A DNA stretch of 64,000 nucleotides. Origin: Schlesneria sp. DSM 10557 (GTDB lineage: Bacteria > Planctomycetota > Planctomycetia > Planctomycetales > Planctomycetaceae). The translations under genes were made by a program, and so were the position numbers. The stretch lies in NCBI RefSeq assembly GCF_041860085.1, contig NZ_CP124747.1, positions 5,208,001-5,272,000 of the forward strand, read 5' to 3'. Each line of letters begins with the position of its first letter. The first letter of the stretch is position 1. Positions 56,381 to 64,000 of this stretch are shown here, in pieces. Under the pieces are notes generated by a model, which saw only the letters and a list, made by a program, of their open reading frames with translations, was not told the DNA's origin and ran no database searches.

Positions 56381-56406
56381 TCGTGTTCCCGGAACGCGGG
56401 ACACGA
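56381..56406 (+). terminator. Hairpin after asnB
   Basis: TCGTGTTCCCG and CGGGACACGA form a ten-bp stem with one bulged T and a five-base loop, 35 bases after the stop codon. It lacks a T-run. A direct repeat GATCTCCTGCG (56411-56421, 56426-56436) follows. Confidence 0.4.
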
Positions 56407-56550
56407 CCAGGATCTCCTGCGCCGAGATCTCCTGCGGCAGCCAACGAGTAACGGGGGGTGGACCGGGCAGGAGAGGTATCCCCTGTGGGACGCGTCGTGC
56501 TGGTCTCCCCAAAGGGCCCGGGCATGATCGCGTCCTGTGACTCACCGTAT

Positions 56551-56949
56551 TCAGTCGGTCTGGATCTGGATTCGCCGTGGTTCGGGTTTCGCCAATCGGG
56601 GCAGAATCACCTCGAGCACACCCTGATTCAACTTGGCCGAGATCCGCTCGTGATCGACTTCGTCACTCAGGATGAACGACCGCAGGAAGTGTCCTACCTG
56701 ATATTCCTGATGGATGAGGCGTGCATCTGAGGGGACGGACGAAGAGACCTTGCCGTAAAGCGACAGTTTGTTGTCCTGCACCTGCAGTTCGAGCGAATCG
56801 GACGAGACGCCGGGAAGATCGGCCTGAAGCATCAAGCCTTCGGGCGTTTCAAAGATGTCGATGGGTGGTGTGAACACAACCTGATCGACGGGATATTCCG
56901 GTGGGGGCGGAGGGGCGACCTCGGTCGCACGGACGATTTCGCTGGACAT
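56551..56949 (-). CDS. Hsp20/alpha-crystallin family small heat-shock protein
   Basis: A 132-residue small heat-shock chaperone. The alpha-crystallin domain shows PPIDIFETPEGLMLQADLPGV, the strand KLSLYGKV and the C-terminal signature LNQGVLEVILPRL (consensus A-x-x-x-G-V-L with a terminal hydrophobic motif). These proteins hold unfolding proteins in oligomers without ATP. It lies 42 bases downstream of a second Hsp20 gene on the same strand, so the two probably form an operon and may mix in hetero-oligomers. Confidence 0.9.
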   Translation of the reverse strand: MSSEIVRATEVAPPPPPEYPVDQVVFTPPIDIFETPEGLMLQADLPGVSSDSLELQVQDNKLSLYGKVSSSVPSDARLIHQEYQVGHFLRSFILSDEVDHERISAKLNQGVLEVILPRLAKPEPRRIQIQTD

Positions 56950-56991
56950 GGTCTATCGATTCCTCAACGCAGGTGGTTGGTTCGTTCGCAG

Positions 56992-57450
56992 CTATTCCGC
57001 GGGGGATCGCGGGTTCCCGTTCACGACGGGAATCTGGCGAGGCTGCATCTCACGTGCTTTGGGCAGGCGAATACACAGGACACCATTCGTGAATTCGGCA
57101 GCGAGCTTCTCTTCATGAATGTGATCGGGCAGTGTCAATGACCGTTGCCAGACGCCGCGAGGTCGTTCCTGTCGCCGGTAGCGGTCATCCGGAATTCCCT
57201 CGGGGCCCGTTCGCCGTCCTTTGATGGTCAACACGCGGCCCGAGATCAGAACTTCGAGGTCCTCGGGACGAGTCCCCGGCAATTCTGCGGTGATCAGAAA
57301 TTCGTCGTCCCGTTCGTAGACGTTGACGGGTGGGTACTGCCGTCCAAAACGAATTCCGTGAAACAGCGAAACCCGCGCGAGCAATTGGTCGACCTCGCGC
57401 TCCAGATCCCGAAAAGGATCCCAAGTCTGTCCCCAGCGAAACACGGCCAT
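56992..57450 (-). CDS. Hsp20/alpha-crystallin family small heat-shock protein
   Basis: A 152-residue small heat-shock protein, first gene of the tandem Hsp20 pair. The N-terminal region is FRWGQTWDPFRDLEREVDQLL; the crystallin domain has PPVNVYERDDEFLITAELPG, RVLTIKGRR and the signature FTNGVLCIRLPKA. AAGGGGAA lies before the ATG at 57450; the frame stays open to 57639. Upstream, a CTGACA-N9-TGTCAG palindrome (57641-57661) is a possible control site. It is divergent from the MacA-like gene. Confidence 0.9.
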   Translation of the reverse strand: MAVFRWGQTWDPFRDLEREVDQLLARVSLFHGIRFGRQYPPVNVYERDDEFLITAELPGTRPEDLEVLISGRVLTIKGRRTGPEGIPDDRYRRQERPRGVWQRSLTLPDHIHEEKLAAEFTNGVLCIRLPKAREMQPRQIPVVNGNPRSPAE

Positions 57451-57929
57451 GTCATTCCCCTTGATCGTCGGTGCCGACAATTCAGCTACTCCCGAGTTAG
57501 CAAACACCGTACCAATCAAAGACGACGTGGTTTTCCGGTTGCTCACTGGGAATTCGCCCCGTTCTTTACGGAACAGCGAAGCGAAACCAGGGGTGGCCTT
57601 CGACGAAAGGGGGGGACCACGACGGCAGATCACTGCCAAACTGACAGAACCCGGTTGTCAGAAGGCCCGATCGGTCTTTGCCGATTTGTCCCCTCTGACC
57701 GATCTTGCGGCTGAATTTTCGTGCCGTAAATAGAGCCTCGGGATGCCGGGCGCATGAAAAGAACCTGAATTGAGAGGCCACTTCCTGTGGCTAACCGGGG
57801 CGACCACGCCCTATAGTAAGAGGACCAAGAGAAATTGCGTGGGAGGACTTCCGGCAGGATGTTCCACGCTCGGCCGGAGATTCCGTATCTGACGCCGCTG
57901 CCTGTTCTTCGATGTGGTGATTCCAGAAC
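57451..57929. other. 479-base divergent gap between hsp20 and MacA-like genes
   Basis: The gap holds the palindrome at 57641-57661 and no convincing gene. The palindrome does not match the CIRCE heat-shock operator. Confidence 0.55.
57641..57661. promoter_or_regulatory. Palindrome CTGACA-N9-TGTCAG
   Basis: A perfect six-bp inverted repeat with a nine-base spacer lies about 190 bases before the hsp20 start and 270 before the MacA-like start. The spacing is that of a dimeric repressor site, but the regulator is unknown. Confidence 0.45.
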
Positions 57930-59216
57930 ATGAAGAAGTTTCTTCGATGGCTGCTGTTCATCCTCGTTCTGGCAGGTATCGGTTATGCGGCTGCTGTTCC
58001 CATGCAGGCCTATCTTGCCAAAAGAAATCTGGTCCACTGGCGGACGGATAAGGTCGTGCAGGGTTCGATCAAGTCGATGGTGAATTCCACGGGCACCGTG
58101 AAGCCCAAGCTGCAGGTGGCCGTGGGAAGTTTCGTTTCCGGACCGGTGATCGAGCTGAATGTCGGTTTCAATCAGGAAGTGAAAGCGGGGGATCTGCTGG
58201 CGCGGATCGATCCGCTGCTGTACGAAGCCAACGTCGCTCGCGACGAAGCCTCGCTGAGAAATCGTGAGGCGGACGTCGACCGCGTGCGGGCTCAACTGCA
58301 ACAGGCCCGGAATGATGAGAAGCGGGCCATTGCGCTGCATCTCGAGGATTCCTCATTCATCGCTCAGGCCGAGATGGACAAGTTCAAGTTTGCCCGGTTG
58401 TCGCTCGAAGCGCAACTCAAATCCGCGATCACGGCAGTCAAGCAGGCAGAGGCGACTCTCAAGAATTCGGCGGCCAATCTGGGCTATACCGAGATCCGGG
58501 CCAAGATGGATGGAATGGTCATCGATCGCAAGATCAATGAGGGGCAGACGGTGGCTGCGTCATTTCAGACACCGGAACTCTTCATCATCGCACCAGACCT
58601 GCGGAAAGAAGTCCATGTTTATGCTTCTGTCGATGAAGCTGACATCGGCCAGATCAAGGCGGCTCAGGTCGAACGGTATCCGGTGACCTTTACGGTCGAT
58701 GCCTATCCTGACGAACTGTTCGAAGGACACGTCGATGAAGTTCGACTGAACTTTACGACCTCGCAGAACGTGGTGACCTATCCCGTCATCGTGGCGGCAC
58801 CTAATCCCGATCTCAAGCTGTTGCCGGGGATGACGGCCAGCCTGTCATTCCAGGTTGCTTACCGTGAGAACGTTGTCAAAATTCCGAACGCCGCGTTGCG
58901 GTTCTACCCTGACGCGAAGCACGTGCGGGAAGAGGACCTGCCGATTCTGGAAGGTCATACGGAAAAGGTCAGAGAACCAGACGAAGATCAGCCGCAGAGC
59001 AACAGCAACCTGGCCTCGGCCGAAGAGAGAACTCAACTGCGCAAGCAGCGTGATCAGCGACATGTCTGGGTTCAGGAGGGAGCCAAACTGCGTGCTGTCG
59101 CTGTTGTGACCGGCCTCAGTGACAGCCAGTATACGGAACTGGTCGAGGGGGAACTGAAACCGGGAGAGGCGTTGGTGACGGGAATCCAGCCTCCGAACGT
59201 CGGGGCGTCGCGATGA
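57930..59216 (+). CDS. MacA-like periplasmic adaptor (efflux membrane fusion protein)
   Basis: A 428-residue periplasmic adaptor with an N-terminal anchor (MKKFLRWLLFILVLAGIGY), a lipoyl domain (VNSTGTVKPKLQVAVGSFVSG and ADLGYTEIRAKMDG-type half: NLGYTEIRAKMDGMVID), and a helical hairpin of about 90 residues. A beta-barrel follows, with an inserted Glu/Gln-rich loop near residues 345-375. It resembles MacA, which works with a MacB-type ABC exporter. Its stop overlaps the start of the permease gene by four bases (ATGA), giving translational coupling. Confidence 0.88.
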   Translation: MKKFLRWLLFILVLAGIGYAAAVPMQAYLAKRNLVHWRTDKVVQGSIKSMVNSTGTVKPKLQVAVGSFVSGPVIELNVGFNQEVKAGDLLARIDPLLYEANVARDEASLRNREADVDRVRAQLQQARNDEKRAIALHLEDSSFIAQAEMDKFKFARLSLEAQLKSAITAVKQAEATLKNSAANLGYTEIRAKMDGMVIDRKINEGQTVAASFQTPELFIIAPDLRKEVHVYASVDEADIGQIKAAQVERYPVTFTVDAYPDELFEGHVDEVRLNFTTSQNVVTYPVIVAAPNPDLKLLPGMTASLSFQVAYRENVVKIPNAALRFYPDAKHVREEDLPILEGHTEKVREPDEDQPQSNSNLASAEERTQLRKQRDQRHVWVQEGAKLRAVAVVTGLSDSQYTELVEGELKPGEALVTGIQPPNVGASR

Positions 59217-60451
59217 ATCTGATGCTGACGCTCCGTATCGCCTGGCGAGCGCTGAACAAGAATCGAATGCGGGCCGGACTGACCGTGCTGGGGGTCGTGA
59301 TCGGAATCGCTGCCGTCACGACAATGGTTTCACTGGGCCAAAGTGCCAGTGCTCTGGTACAGGGGCAGTTTCAGGCCCTGGGAACCAATATGATCCTGGT
59401 CTTTCCTGGCCAGCGCAATCGTGATGGCATTCAGCAGGCGATTGTGACTCTGACTGCGCGCGATGCGAAGGCCATCGGGGTCGAGTGTCCCTCTGTCCTG
59501 GCGACAACCCCTGTGATCGGGACTGCAGGGCAAGTGATCTATGGCAGTTCCAACTTCAGTCCTCGCGAAATCACCGGGGTCAGCGAGGAATTTCCACTGG
59601 TGCGGAACTGGTCTGTGCGACAGGGTGAGTTCTTCTCCGAGCGGGATATCAGCAGCTCGAACAAGGTTTGTGTCATTGGGCACACGATCGTGGCCAAGTT
59701 GTTTCAGACGATCAATCCGATCGGAGAAACGATCCGGATCAAGAATATCCCGTTCCGCGTAGTGGGGGTGCTCGAGAAAAAGGGGGCCAACATGGTGGGA
59801 CAGGATCAGGATAATCTTGTGCTGCTTCCCTATACGACCGTCCGGAAACGCCTGCAAGGTTCCGAATTTGATAACGTGGGGGCCATTATGGTGTCCGCCC
59901 GGTCGATGCAGGTCATGGCCGAGGCTCAGTTGGAGATAGACCAACTGTTGGCCGAACGGCATCGGATTCAGCCTGGCCAGCCCCGCGATTACATCGTGCA
60001 GAACACGACCGAGATTGCCAATATCTTCGGTGCCGTGACCGGTACGCTGACGATGATGCTGGCGAGCATTGCGGCGATCTCCCTGGTCGTCGGCGGTGTC
60101 GGGATCATGAATATCATGCTCGTCTCTGTCACCGAGCGGACACGCGAGATCGGGATCCGGATGGCCGTTGGTGCGCGGGCGAATGATATCCTCAGGCAGT
60201 TTCTTGTCGAAGCGGTTCTGCTGTCGTGTGTCGGGGGGCTGATTGGTTTTCTGCTGGGCGTCGGTGCCTCCGTCGGACTGGTGACCCTGATCAATTCGTT
60301 CACCACCGGCACCAAGTGGACGCACGAAGTTTCGATTACGGCCGGCATCGTCGCTTTTTTGTTTGCCGCCGCGGTTGGGGTCTTCTTCGGTTACTACCCG
60401 GCACGCAGAGCCAGTCGCCTCGATCCGATTGAAGCCCTGCGCTACGAGTAA
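59213..60451 (+). CDS. MacB/FtsX-type ABC transporter permease without its own ATPase
   Basis: A 412-residue permease of the MacB/FtsX (mechanotransmission) class: one helix at the N-terminus (GLTVLGVVIGIAAVTTMVSLG), a large periplasmic domain (about 50-265), and three C-terminal helices, with the cytoplasmic signature ERTREIGIRMAVGARANDILRQFLVEAVLL and the ending ARRASRLDPIEALRYE. Full-length MacB carries an N-terminal ATPase domain; it is absent here, and no ATPase gene lies on either side. The ATPase must be encoded elsewhere. Together with the MacA-like gene it forms a two-gene unit. Confidence 0.88.
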   Translation: MNLMLTLRIAWRALNKNRMRAGLTVLGVVIGIAAVTTMVSLGQSASALVQGQFQALGTNMILVFPGQRNRDGIQQAIVTLTARDAKAIGVECPSVLATTPVIGTAGQVIYGSSNFSPREITGVSEEFPLVRNWSVRQGEFFSERDISSSNKVCVIGHTIVAKLFQTINPIGETIRIKNIPFRVVGVLEKKGANMVGQDQDNLVLLPYTTVRKRLQGSEFDNVGAIMVSARSMQVMAEAQLEIDQLLAERHRIQPGQPRDYIVQNTTEIANIFGAVTGTLTMMLASIAAISLVVGGVGIMNIMLVSVTERTREIGIRMAVGARANDILRQFLVEAVLLSCVGGLIGFLLGVGASVGLVTLINSFTTGTKWTHEVSITAGIVAFLFAAAVGVFFGYYPARRASRLDPIEALRYE

Positions 60452-60820
60452 TGCCTTGACTCGCAGCCGGCCCACGGGAGCCCTCCCGTAAACCCTTGCA
60501 GGGGTATAGGTCTCGGCATTTGACCGGCCTCAATCACTATTGTGCATTGTTTAACGAGCGAATTTCGCAGGCAGGAATGGGCTCCGCTGAAGTCGCGAAT
60601 GGAAACCGAAGTCACGTTTGGGCCGATGCTCGCCCGATGAGAACGAGTCCGGAGAACTCTGTCGGCGGGGGCGGTAGTGGGGGGCAGAGTTGGAGGGTGG
60701 TGGCTATTGTTGTGGAAACCTCTTGCGGCTGACGCCGCCACGGTAGCCGCGAAGACGCGGCAACCGTGGCTATCCTTGAGTGGAGGGTGAGAGTCGGTCC
60801 GCACAGGGTATGGTACGCCG
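60452..60820. other. 369-base gap between the permease and cytochrome genes
   Basis: The two genes are convergent. The gap holds the strong hairpin at 60737-60770, probably a shared transcription end. I see no gene. Confidence 0.6.
60737..60770. terminator. Strong two-part hairpin between convergent genes
   Basis: GCCACGGT (60737-60744) pairs with ACCGTGGC (60763-60770), and CCGCG (60747-60751) with CGCGG (60756-60760), around an AAGA loop. It lies 50 bases past the stop of the minus-strand cytochrome gene. It has no T-run on either side; a dispersed intergenic repeat is also possible. Confidence 0.55.
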
Positions 60821-62278
60821 TTATTCGGCTTCCAGCCGACCCTGGAAGAGTTTCGAAAGGGGGGACTTCAACAGGGCGGATCGGAAATGGGTCCGATAGG
60901 CACTCTGCAGGAGCGGCAGCTCTGACTCGTCTGCCGCCAGCGTCATCAGCGAGATGCTGCCCATTTCGTCGGTTGATTCCTCGCCGAAGTGCACTCGCGC
61001 CGGGGGATCGCTGGGATTACGAGGATTGTCTTTCGAGTTATCGTAGGTGATCCGTGAATGCAGCCGCGTCCCTTTGGGGAGTTTGGCGAACTCTGCAAAC
61101 CGGTACTGCTCCTGCCAGGCAAAGTCCCAGTCAGGGATGGAGAGGATTGTTCGCCGGGTGCCGTCGGGAAGTGTCGCCGTGAGCGTCATCGATTTGCCGA
61201 GATAGTGCGCGTGCGCTCCGACTCCGAAGGCCTCGACATCCACGGGAAGGACGAAGGTGTCTTCGATCACATACTCTTTTTCACCTGGTGGGATATCGAT
61301 GCCTTTGAACGCGCCGAATGCGGGCGGTAGCTGGATCGGCATAAAGCGGCGATTCGAAGGCTTCTTGGCAAAGTAGATCCCGACTGTCGAGGTTTCTTCT
61401 TCGGCTTTTCCTGACGGATGAAAGTGGGTCGCCAGGATCAGGTCTGACCCGGCCGGAACCCGGTACGCCAACCCATTCGGCAGCAGGTGCGGCTGTGCTC
61501 CCAGTGCCCAGCCACCTAGCGCGCCGAATGCCGGTGCGCCCGGAGTCGCTCTCTTTCCCAGCGGACTTCGTTTCGGAGCGGTTTCGGGATCGTCGAAGGC
61601 CTGAGGTGGGACGGGGCTACCCCGCAATTTCATCATTGCTCCCATTCCTCCCTTGAACCCCGGTTCATCATCTTCGGCTTCCAGCTCACGGCCGCGTCCG
61701 GTGGCGTCGAAGAAGAACAGCGAATGATGGACGACCGAACGTGCGCTGGGACGAAAGGCGATGGCGGCGATGAAGTGTTCTTCGGTCAGGTCGAGCGGAA
61801 TCGTGAAATTCCGGTAGATATCGGGACCATCCGCAGGAACCCGGTAGGGCTGCTTCATCGATACGACAAGGTCCGGTTCGCCCAAGGTCCATCCACTGGC
61901 GAACTCAGGGAGTGCGGGCAAGTCAGCTGCGTTTCCTTCGGGCATCCCCTGATCGACCCAGTTGGTAATGAGCTCGATTTGGTCCTTGGACAGTCGTCGT
62001 TCGTAGAGGAAGGGATAGTCTGCTGGTTCCGCTTTCCAGGGGGGCATCAGCCGTTGTTTGACGACGTCGGCAATCAGGTCCCCTCGTTCCTGAACATCGG
62101 CGTACGTCAGCAGAGGAAAGGGAGCTGCCTCGCCAGGCCGATGGCAGGTCGCACAGTTTTCAAAAATGATCGGAGCGATCTCTTTGGTAAAATTCACATC
62201 CGCGAACGTGCTCGGCGTATGAGACCACCAAGTCAGGATGACTGCGACAAAGACAAGCTGGCAGCGAAAGGACAACAT
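60821..62278 (-). CDS. Cytochrome c domain fused to copper monooxygenase-like (PHM-fold) modules
   Basis: A 485-residue exported protein. After a signal peptide (about 5-26) comes a cytochrome c-type domain with one heme motif CATCH (42-46); Met 78 in RLMPPW could be the sixth ligand. The rest matches copper type II monooxygenases by eye: His 184-His 185 (SVVHHSLFF), His 285/287 (ATHFHPSG), His 356 and 358 (GAHAHYLGKSM) and Met 439 (TDEMGS). In peptidylglycine monooxygenase the same order gives CuH (His, His, His) and CuM (His-x-His, Met). The substrate is unknown. It lies nine bases downstream of a redoxin gene on the same strand, one operon. Confidence 0.8.
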   Translation of the reverse strand: MLSFRCQLVFVAVILTWWSHTPSTFADVNFTKEIAPIIFENCATCHRPGEAAPFPLLTYADVQERGDLIADVVKQRLMPPWKAEPADYPFLYERRLSKDQIELITNWVDQGMPEGNAADLPALPEFASGWTLGEPDLVVSMKQPYRVPADGPDIYRNFTIPLDLTEEHFIAAIAFRPSARSVVHHSLFFFDATGRGRELEAEDDEPGFKGGMGAMMKLRGSPVPPQAFDDPETAPKRSPLGKRATPGAPAFGALGGWALGAQPHLLPNGLAYRVPAGSDLILATHFHPSGKAEEETSTVGIYFAKKPSNRRFMPIQLPPAFGAFKGIDIPPGEKEYVIEDTFVLPVDVEAFGVGAHAHYLGKSMTLTATLPDGTRRTILSIPDWDFAWQEQYRFAEFAKLPKGTRLHSRITYDNSKDNPRNPSDPPARVHFGEESTDEMGSISLMTLAADESELPLLQSAYRTHFRSALLKSPLSKLFQGRLEAE

Positions 62279-62287
62279 ACCTAATCC

Positions 62288-62935
62288 CTAGCGAGTGAGT
62301 AGTCGGGCGTCTGTTTTCGGCTTGGGAATATAACAACCGATCGCTTTCGTCGTCTCCTGTGGAACGGGGACTCCCTGAAGAATCGCATCCAGTGCGTTTC
62401 TCAGGTCATGCTGGGTGGCTTTAAAGCGGCGTTTGCCCAGCGCGGCGTAAAGATTATCGATACGCCCTCGATAGAGGCATTTTCCTTCGGCAGAGACTAC
62501 GGCGACTTCCGGCGCGATGGTGACTTCTGTCTCGCGAACTAGCTCGAAGGATAAGTCGCGCAATACGGGAATTTCATAGCCATAGTCGGTCGCGTGTTTC
62601 TTAGCGTCCTCAACGGAAAGGTCAGGACTGACATAGACAATAAACGACGCGATTTCCTGTTCGGCATATTGGGCTGCGATCCGTTTGATCTCGGGTGCAT
62701 AAGCGTTCGAGATGGGGCAGTCAGGCAGCAGAAAGAACAGGATCGTTGCCTTGGCCTTGGCATTCCTGAGCGGAGTATGAGTCTGTCCCTCGAGGTCGAC
62801 CAGTTCCACCGTATTTTCGGGAGGAGCCGCCTGGAGAGCCGAGCTGTACAGCGTGACGCAGAGCATGAGAGTGAGCATCGCCCTGCCCATTCGGGGGGGA
62901 CGGTGGGAGTCTTTTTGATCGAATTGGCTGGACAT
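62288..62935 (-). CDS. Exported redoxin (AhpC/TSA-TlpA-like thioredoxin-fold) protein
   Basis: A 215-residue thioredoxin-fold protein with an N-terminal membrane or signal segment (about 18-38). The active-site region reads LLPDCPISNAYAPEIKRIA: one Cys followed by Pro-Ile-Ser, so it lacks the second Cys of CxxC thioredoxins and resembles one-Cys redoxins common in planctomycetes. It then has FIVYVSPDLSVEDAKKHATDYG and the substrate-loop pattern VTIAPEVAVVSAEG. The ATG at 62935 starts the export signal; the frame is open upstream. It precedes the copper/cytochrome gene by nine bases and may handle copper, heme or oxidant stress for it (inference). Confidence 0.82.
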   Translation of the reverse strand: MSSQFDQKDSHRPPRMGRAMLTLMLCVTLYSSALQAAPPENTVELVDLEGQTHTPLRNAKAKATILFFLLPDCPISNAYAPEIKRIAAQYAEQEIASFIVYVSPDLSVEDAKKHATDYGYEIPVLRDLSFELVRETEVTIAPEVAVVSAEGKCLYRGRIDNLYAALGKRRFKATQHDLRNALDAILQGVPVPQETTKAIGCYIPKPKTDARLLTR

Positions 62936-63011
62936 GGGCGGTCTCCGTAAACGTGGACGGGTCGTCATTTCTCGCCCGTGACCGGTCAGATCGCAAGTCA
63001 TCGTGCTCCCG

Positions 63012-63746
63012 TCAGGCTTCAGCGGCACGTGCGAGAAACCGGTATCCGGTTCCGCGCACTGAGACGATATACCGGGGCTGTGCGGGATCGGGTTCAAGAA
63101 TCTTGCGAAGTCGCAGGACGAAGTTGTCAATAGTCCGTGTCGTCACATCGGCGGACTGATCCCAGACCTCTTCGAGGATACGGTGCCGCGAAAGCACTTC
63201 CCCTTCGTGCTCAATGAAGTAGCGCAATAGTTGCATTTCCAGTGTGGTGAGTGCGTGCTTCTTGTCACCGACGGACACTTCAAACGACTGGAAGTCGATG
63301 CGGACATCGCCGAAGGTGTAAACGCCCGAGATGACCCCTTCACTGGTGGTCCCATTGGAGGTGACGTCGGTCAGAATGGTCCGGTGTCGCTCCATCAGGT
63401 TCTTGACACGGTTCAGCAGTTCGGGCAGTGCGAAGGGCTTTGTGATGTACTGGTCCGTGCCGACATCGAACGCGTGCATGCGGTCTTCGACCAGCGTGCG
63501 TGCGCTCAGCACGATGATCGGGACCAGCTTATTGGTGGTCCGGATGGCAGAACAGATTTCGTATCCGCTCATCCCCGGCAGCATCAGGTCTAGAATGATC
63601 AGGTCGATGGGCGGGACCGCCGTGTGAAAAATCTTCAGGGCCGTCGGACCATCCCCGGCGAGCAGTACTTCGTACCCTTCCTGTTCGAAATTGAATTTCA
63701 ATCCCAACGCGAGGGCTTCTTCGTCCTCGACAATTAAGATCCTCAT
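63012..63746 (-). CDS. OmpR/PhoB family response regulator
   Basis: A 244-residue regulator: receiver domain (1-120, Asp 53 in LIILDLMLPG, acidic pair in VEDEE, Lys in ITKPFAL) and a winged-helix DNA-binding domain of the OmpR class (about 145-238, with LTTLEMQLLRYFIEHEGEVLSRHRILEEVW and the wing GTGYRFLA). All receiver residues are intact. No sensor kinase lies beside it within the window, although one could lie beyond the right end. It ends 76 bases before the redoxin gene on the same strand. The ATG at 63746 starts the receiver directly; the frame is open to 63854. Confidence 0.92.
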   Translation of the reverse strand: MRILIVEDEEALALGLKFNFEQEGYEVLLAGDGPTALKIFHTAVPPIDLIILDLMLPGMSGYEICSAIRTTNKLVPIIVLSARTLVEDRMHAFDVGTDQYITKPFALPELLNRVKNLMERHRTILTDVTSNGTTSEGVISGVYTFGDVRIDFQSFEVSVGDKKHALTTLEMQLLRYFIEHEGEVLSRHRILEEVWDQSADVTTRTIDNFVLRLRKILEPDPAQPRYIVSVRGTGYRFLARAAEA

Positions 63747-63867
63747 CGATTTTGCCCCAATCGCCCGTTGATTTCTGATGAAAATCGTCCTCAAAAATGG
63801 TGGACGAGGAATCGATCCTCGTTCATCGCGAGACAATGGCGAATTGTAAGGCATCCGGCCGGGAAAA

Positions 63868-63980
63868 GAATTCTCTTTCTGGGATTCCGTCGTGACTCCC
63901 GTGTTCGGTGCTGCAGTTCCGTACCGCAGTTCCGTGCTGCAGGAGAGACCGTTTTCCGTAAACGGCGAGAAAGAGAATTC
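63868..63980. repeat. Separated 13-bp inverted repeat
   Basis: GAATTCTCTTTCT (63868-63880) is the exact complement of the 13 bases at 63968-63980, 87 bases apart, in the non-coding end of the window. Between them CAGTTCCGT occurs twice. It could mark an element edge or be chance; the right end of the window prevents a judgement. Confidence 0.6.
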
Positions 63981-64000
63981 GTCCGCTGTACGGCGCCAGG

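Overview
The window looks like chromosomal DNA of a planctomycete, probably from the Planctomycetales (this is inferred from gene content, not from a marker gene). Supporting signs are a Tat-exported DUF1501 protein, a PEP-CTERM protein, an M56-type membrane protein, a phosphate-selective-type porin, a heme protein fused to copper-monooxygenase-like modules beside a redoxin, and moderately high G+C with many short unrelated transcription units. I see no rRNA, tRNA, CRISPR array or insertion sequence.

Layout. 0-4.4 kb: a small ABM-fold protein, a long DUF1501 protein and a divergent exported beta-helix protein. 4.7-8.6 kb: a complex I cluster nuoI, DUF2203, nuoA, nuoC, nuoD, with no nuoB between nuoA and nuoC. 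9-15.2 kb: a 1405-residue hybrid histidine kinase, an isochorismatase-fold hydrolase, a MarR regulator and a cupin. 15.4-21 kb: a membrane NfeD/ClpP-class protease, a DksA-type zinc finger protein overlapping lspA, an exported msrA, and miaA. 21-27 kb: a giant inverse-autotransporter-like beta-helix protein and a GspE-like protein whose nucleotide-binding residues are changed. 27.1-29 kb: dapA translationally coupled to a beta-hydroxyacid dehydrogenase.

29-38 kb is the accessory part: about 2 kb without a convincing gene but with striking palindromic repeats, then an A+T-richer gene for a protein with four FSLDN-type repeats and a nuclease-like domain, an AlkD-like protein, an M56-like protein that has lost its zinc motif and carries a secretin-like tail, and a PEP-CTERM protein.

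38-64 kb: a Dph6-type ATPase, a porin, an NtrC/sensor kinase pair divergent from a complete RND efflux system (adaptor, pump, TolC-like lipoprotein), a CPBP membrane protease, a glycosyltransferase/asparagine synthase pair, two Hsp20 chaperones, a MacA/MacB-like pair without an ATPase, a redoxin/cytochrome-copper-monooxygenase operon and an OmpR-type regulator.

The most interesting items are the repeat/nuclease-like protein at 31.0-32.7 kb, the inverse-autotransporter beta-helix protein, the two proteins that keep their fold signatures but lack catalytic motifs (GspE-like and M56-like), the copper/heme/redoxin operon, and the 21-bp palindrome with three copies of one module near 29.3 kb. All family assignments were made by eye from motifs, without database searches.
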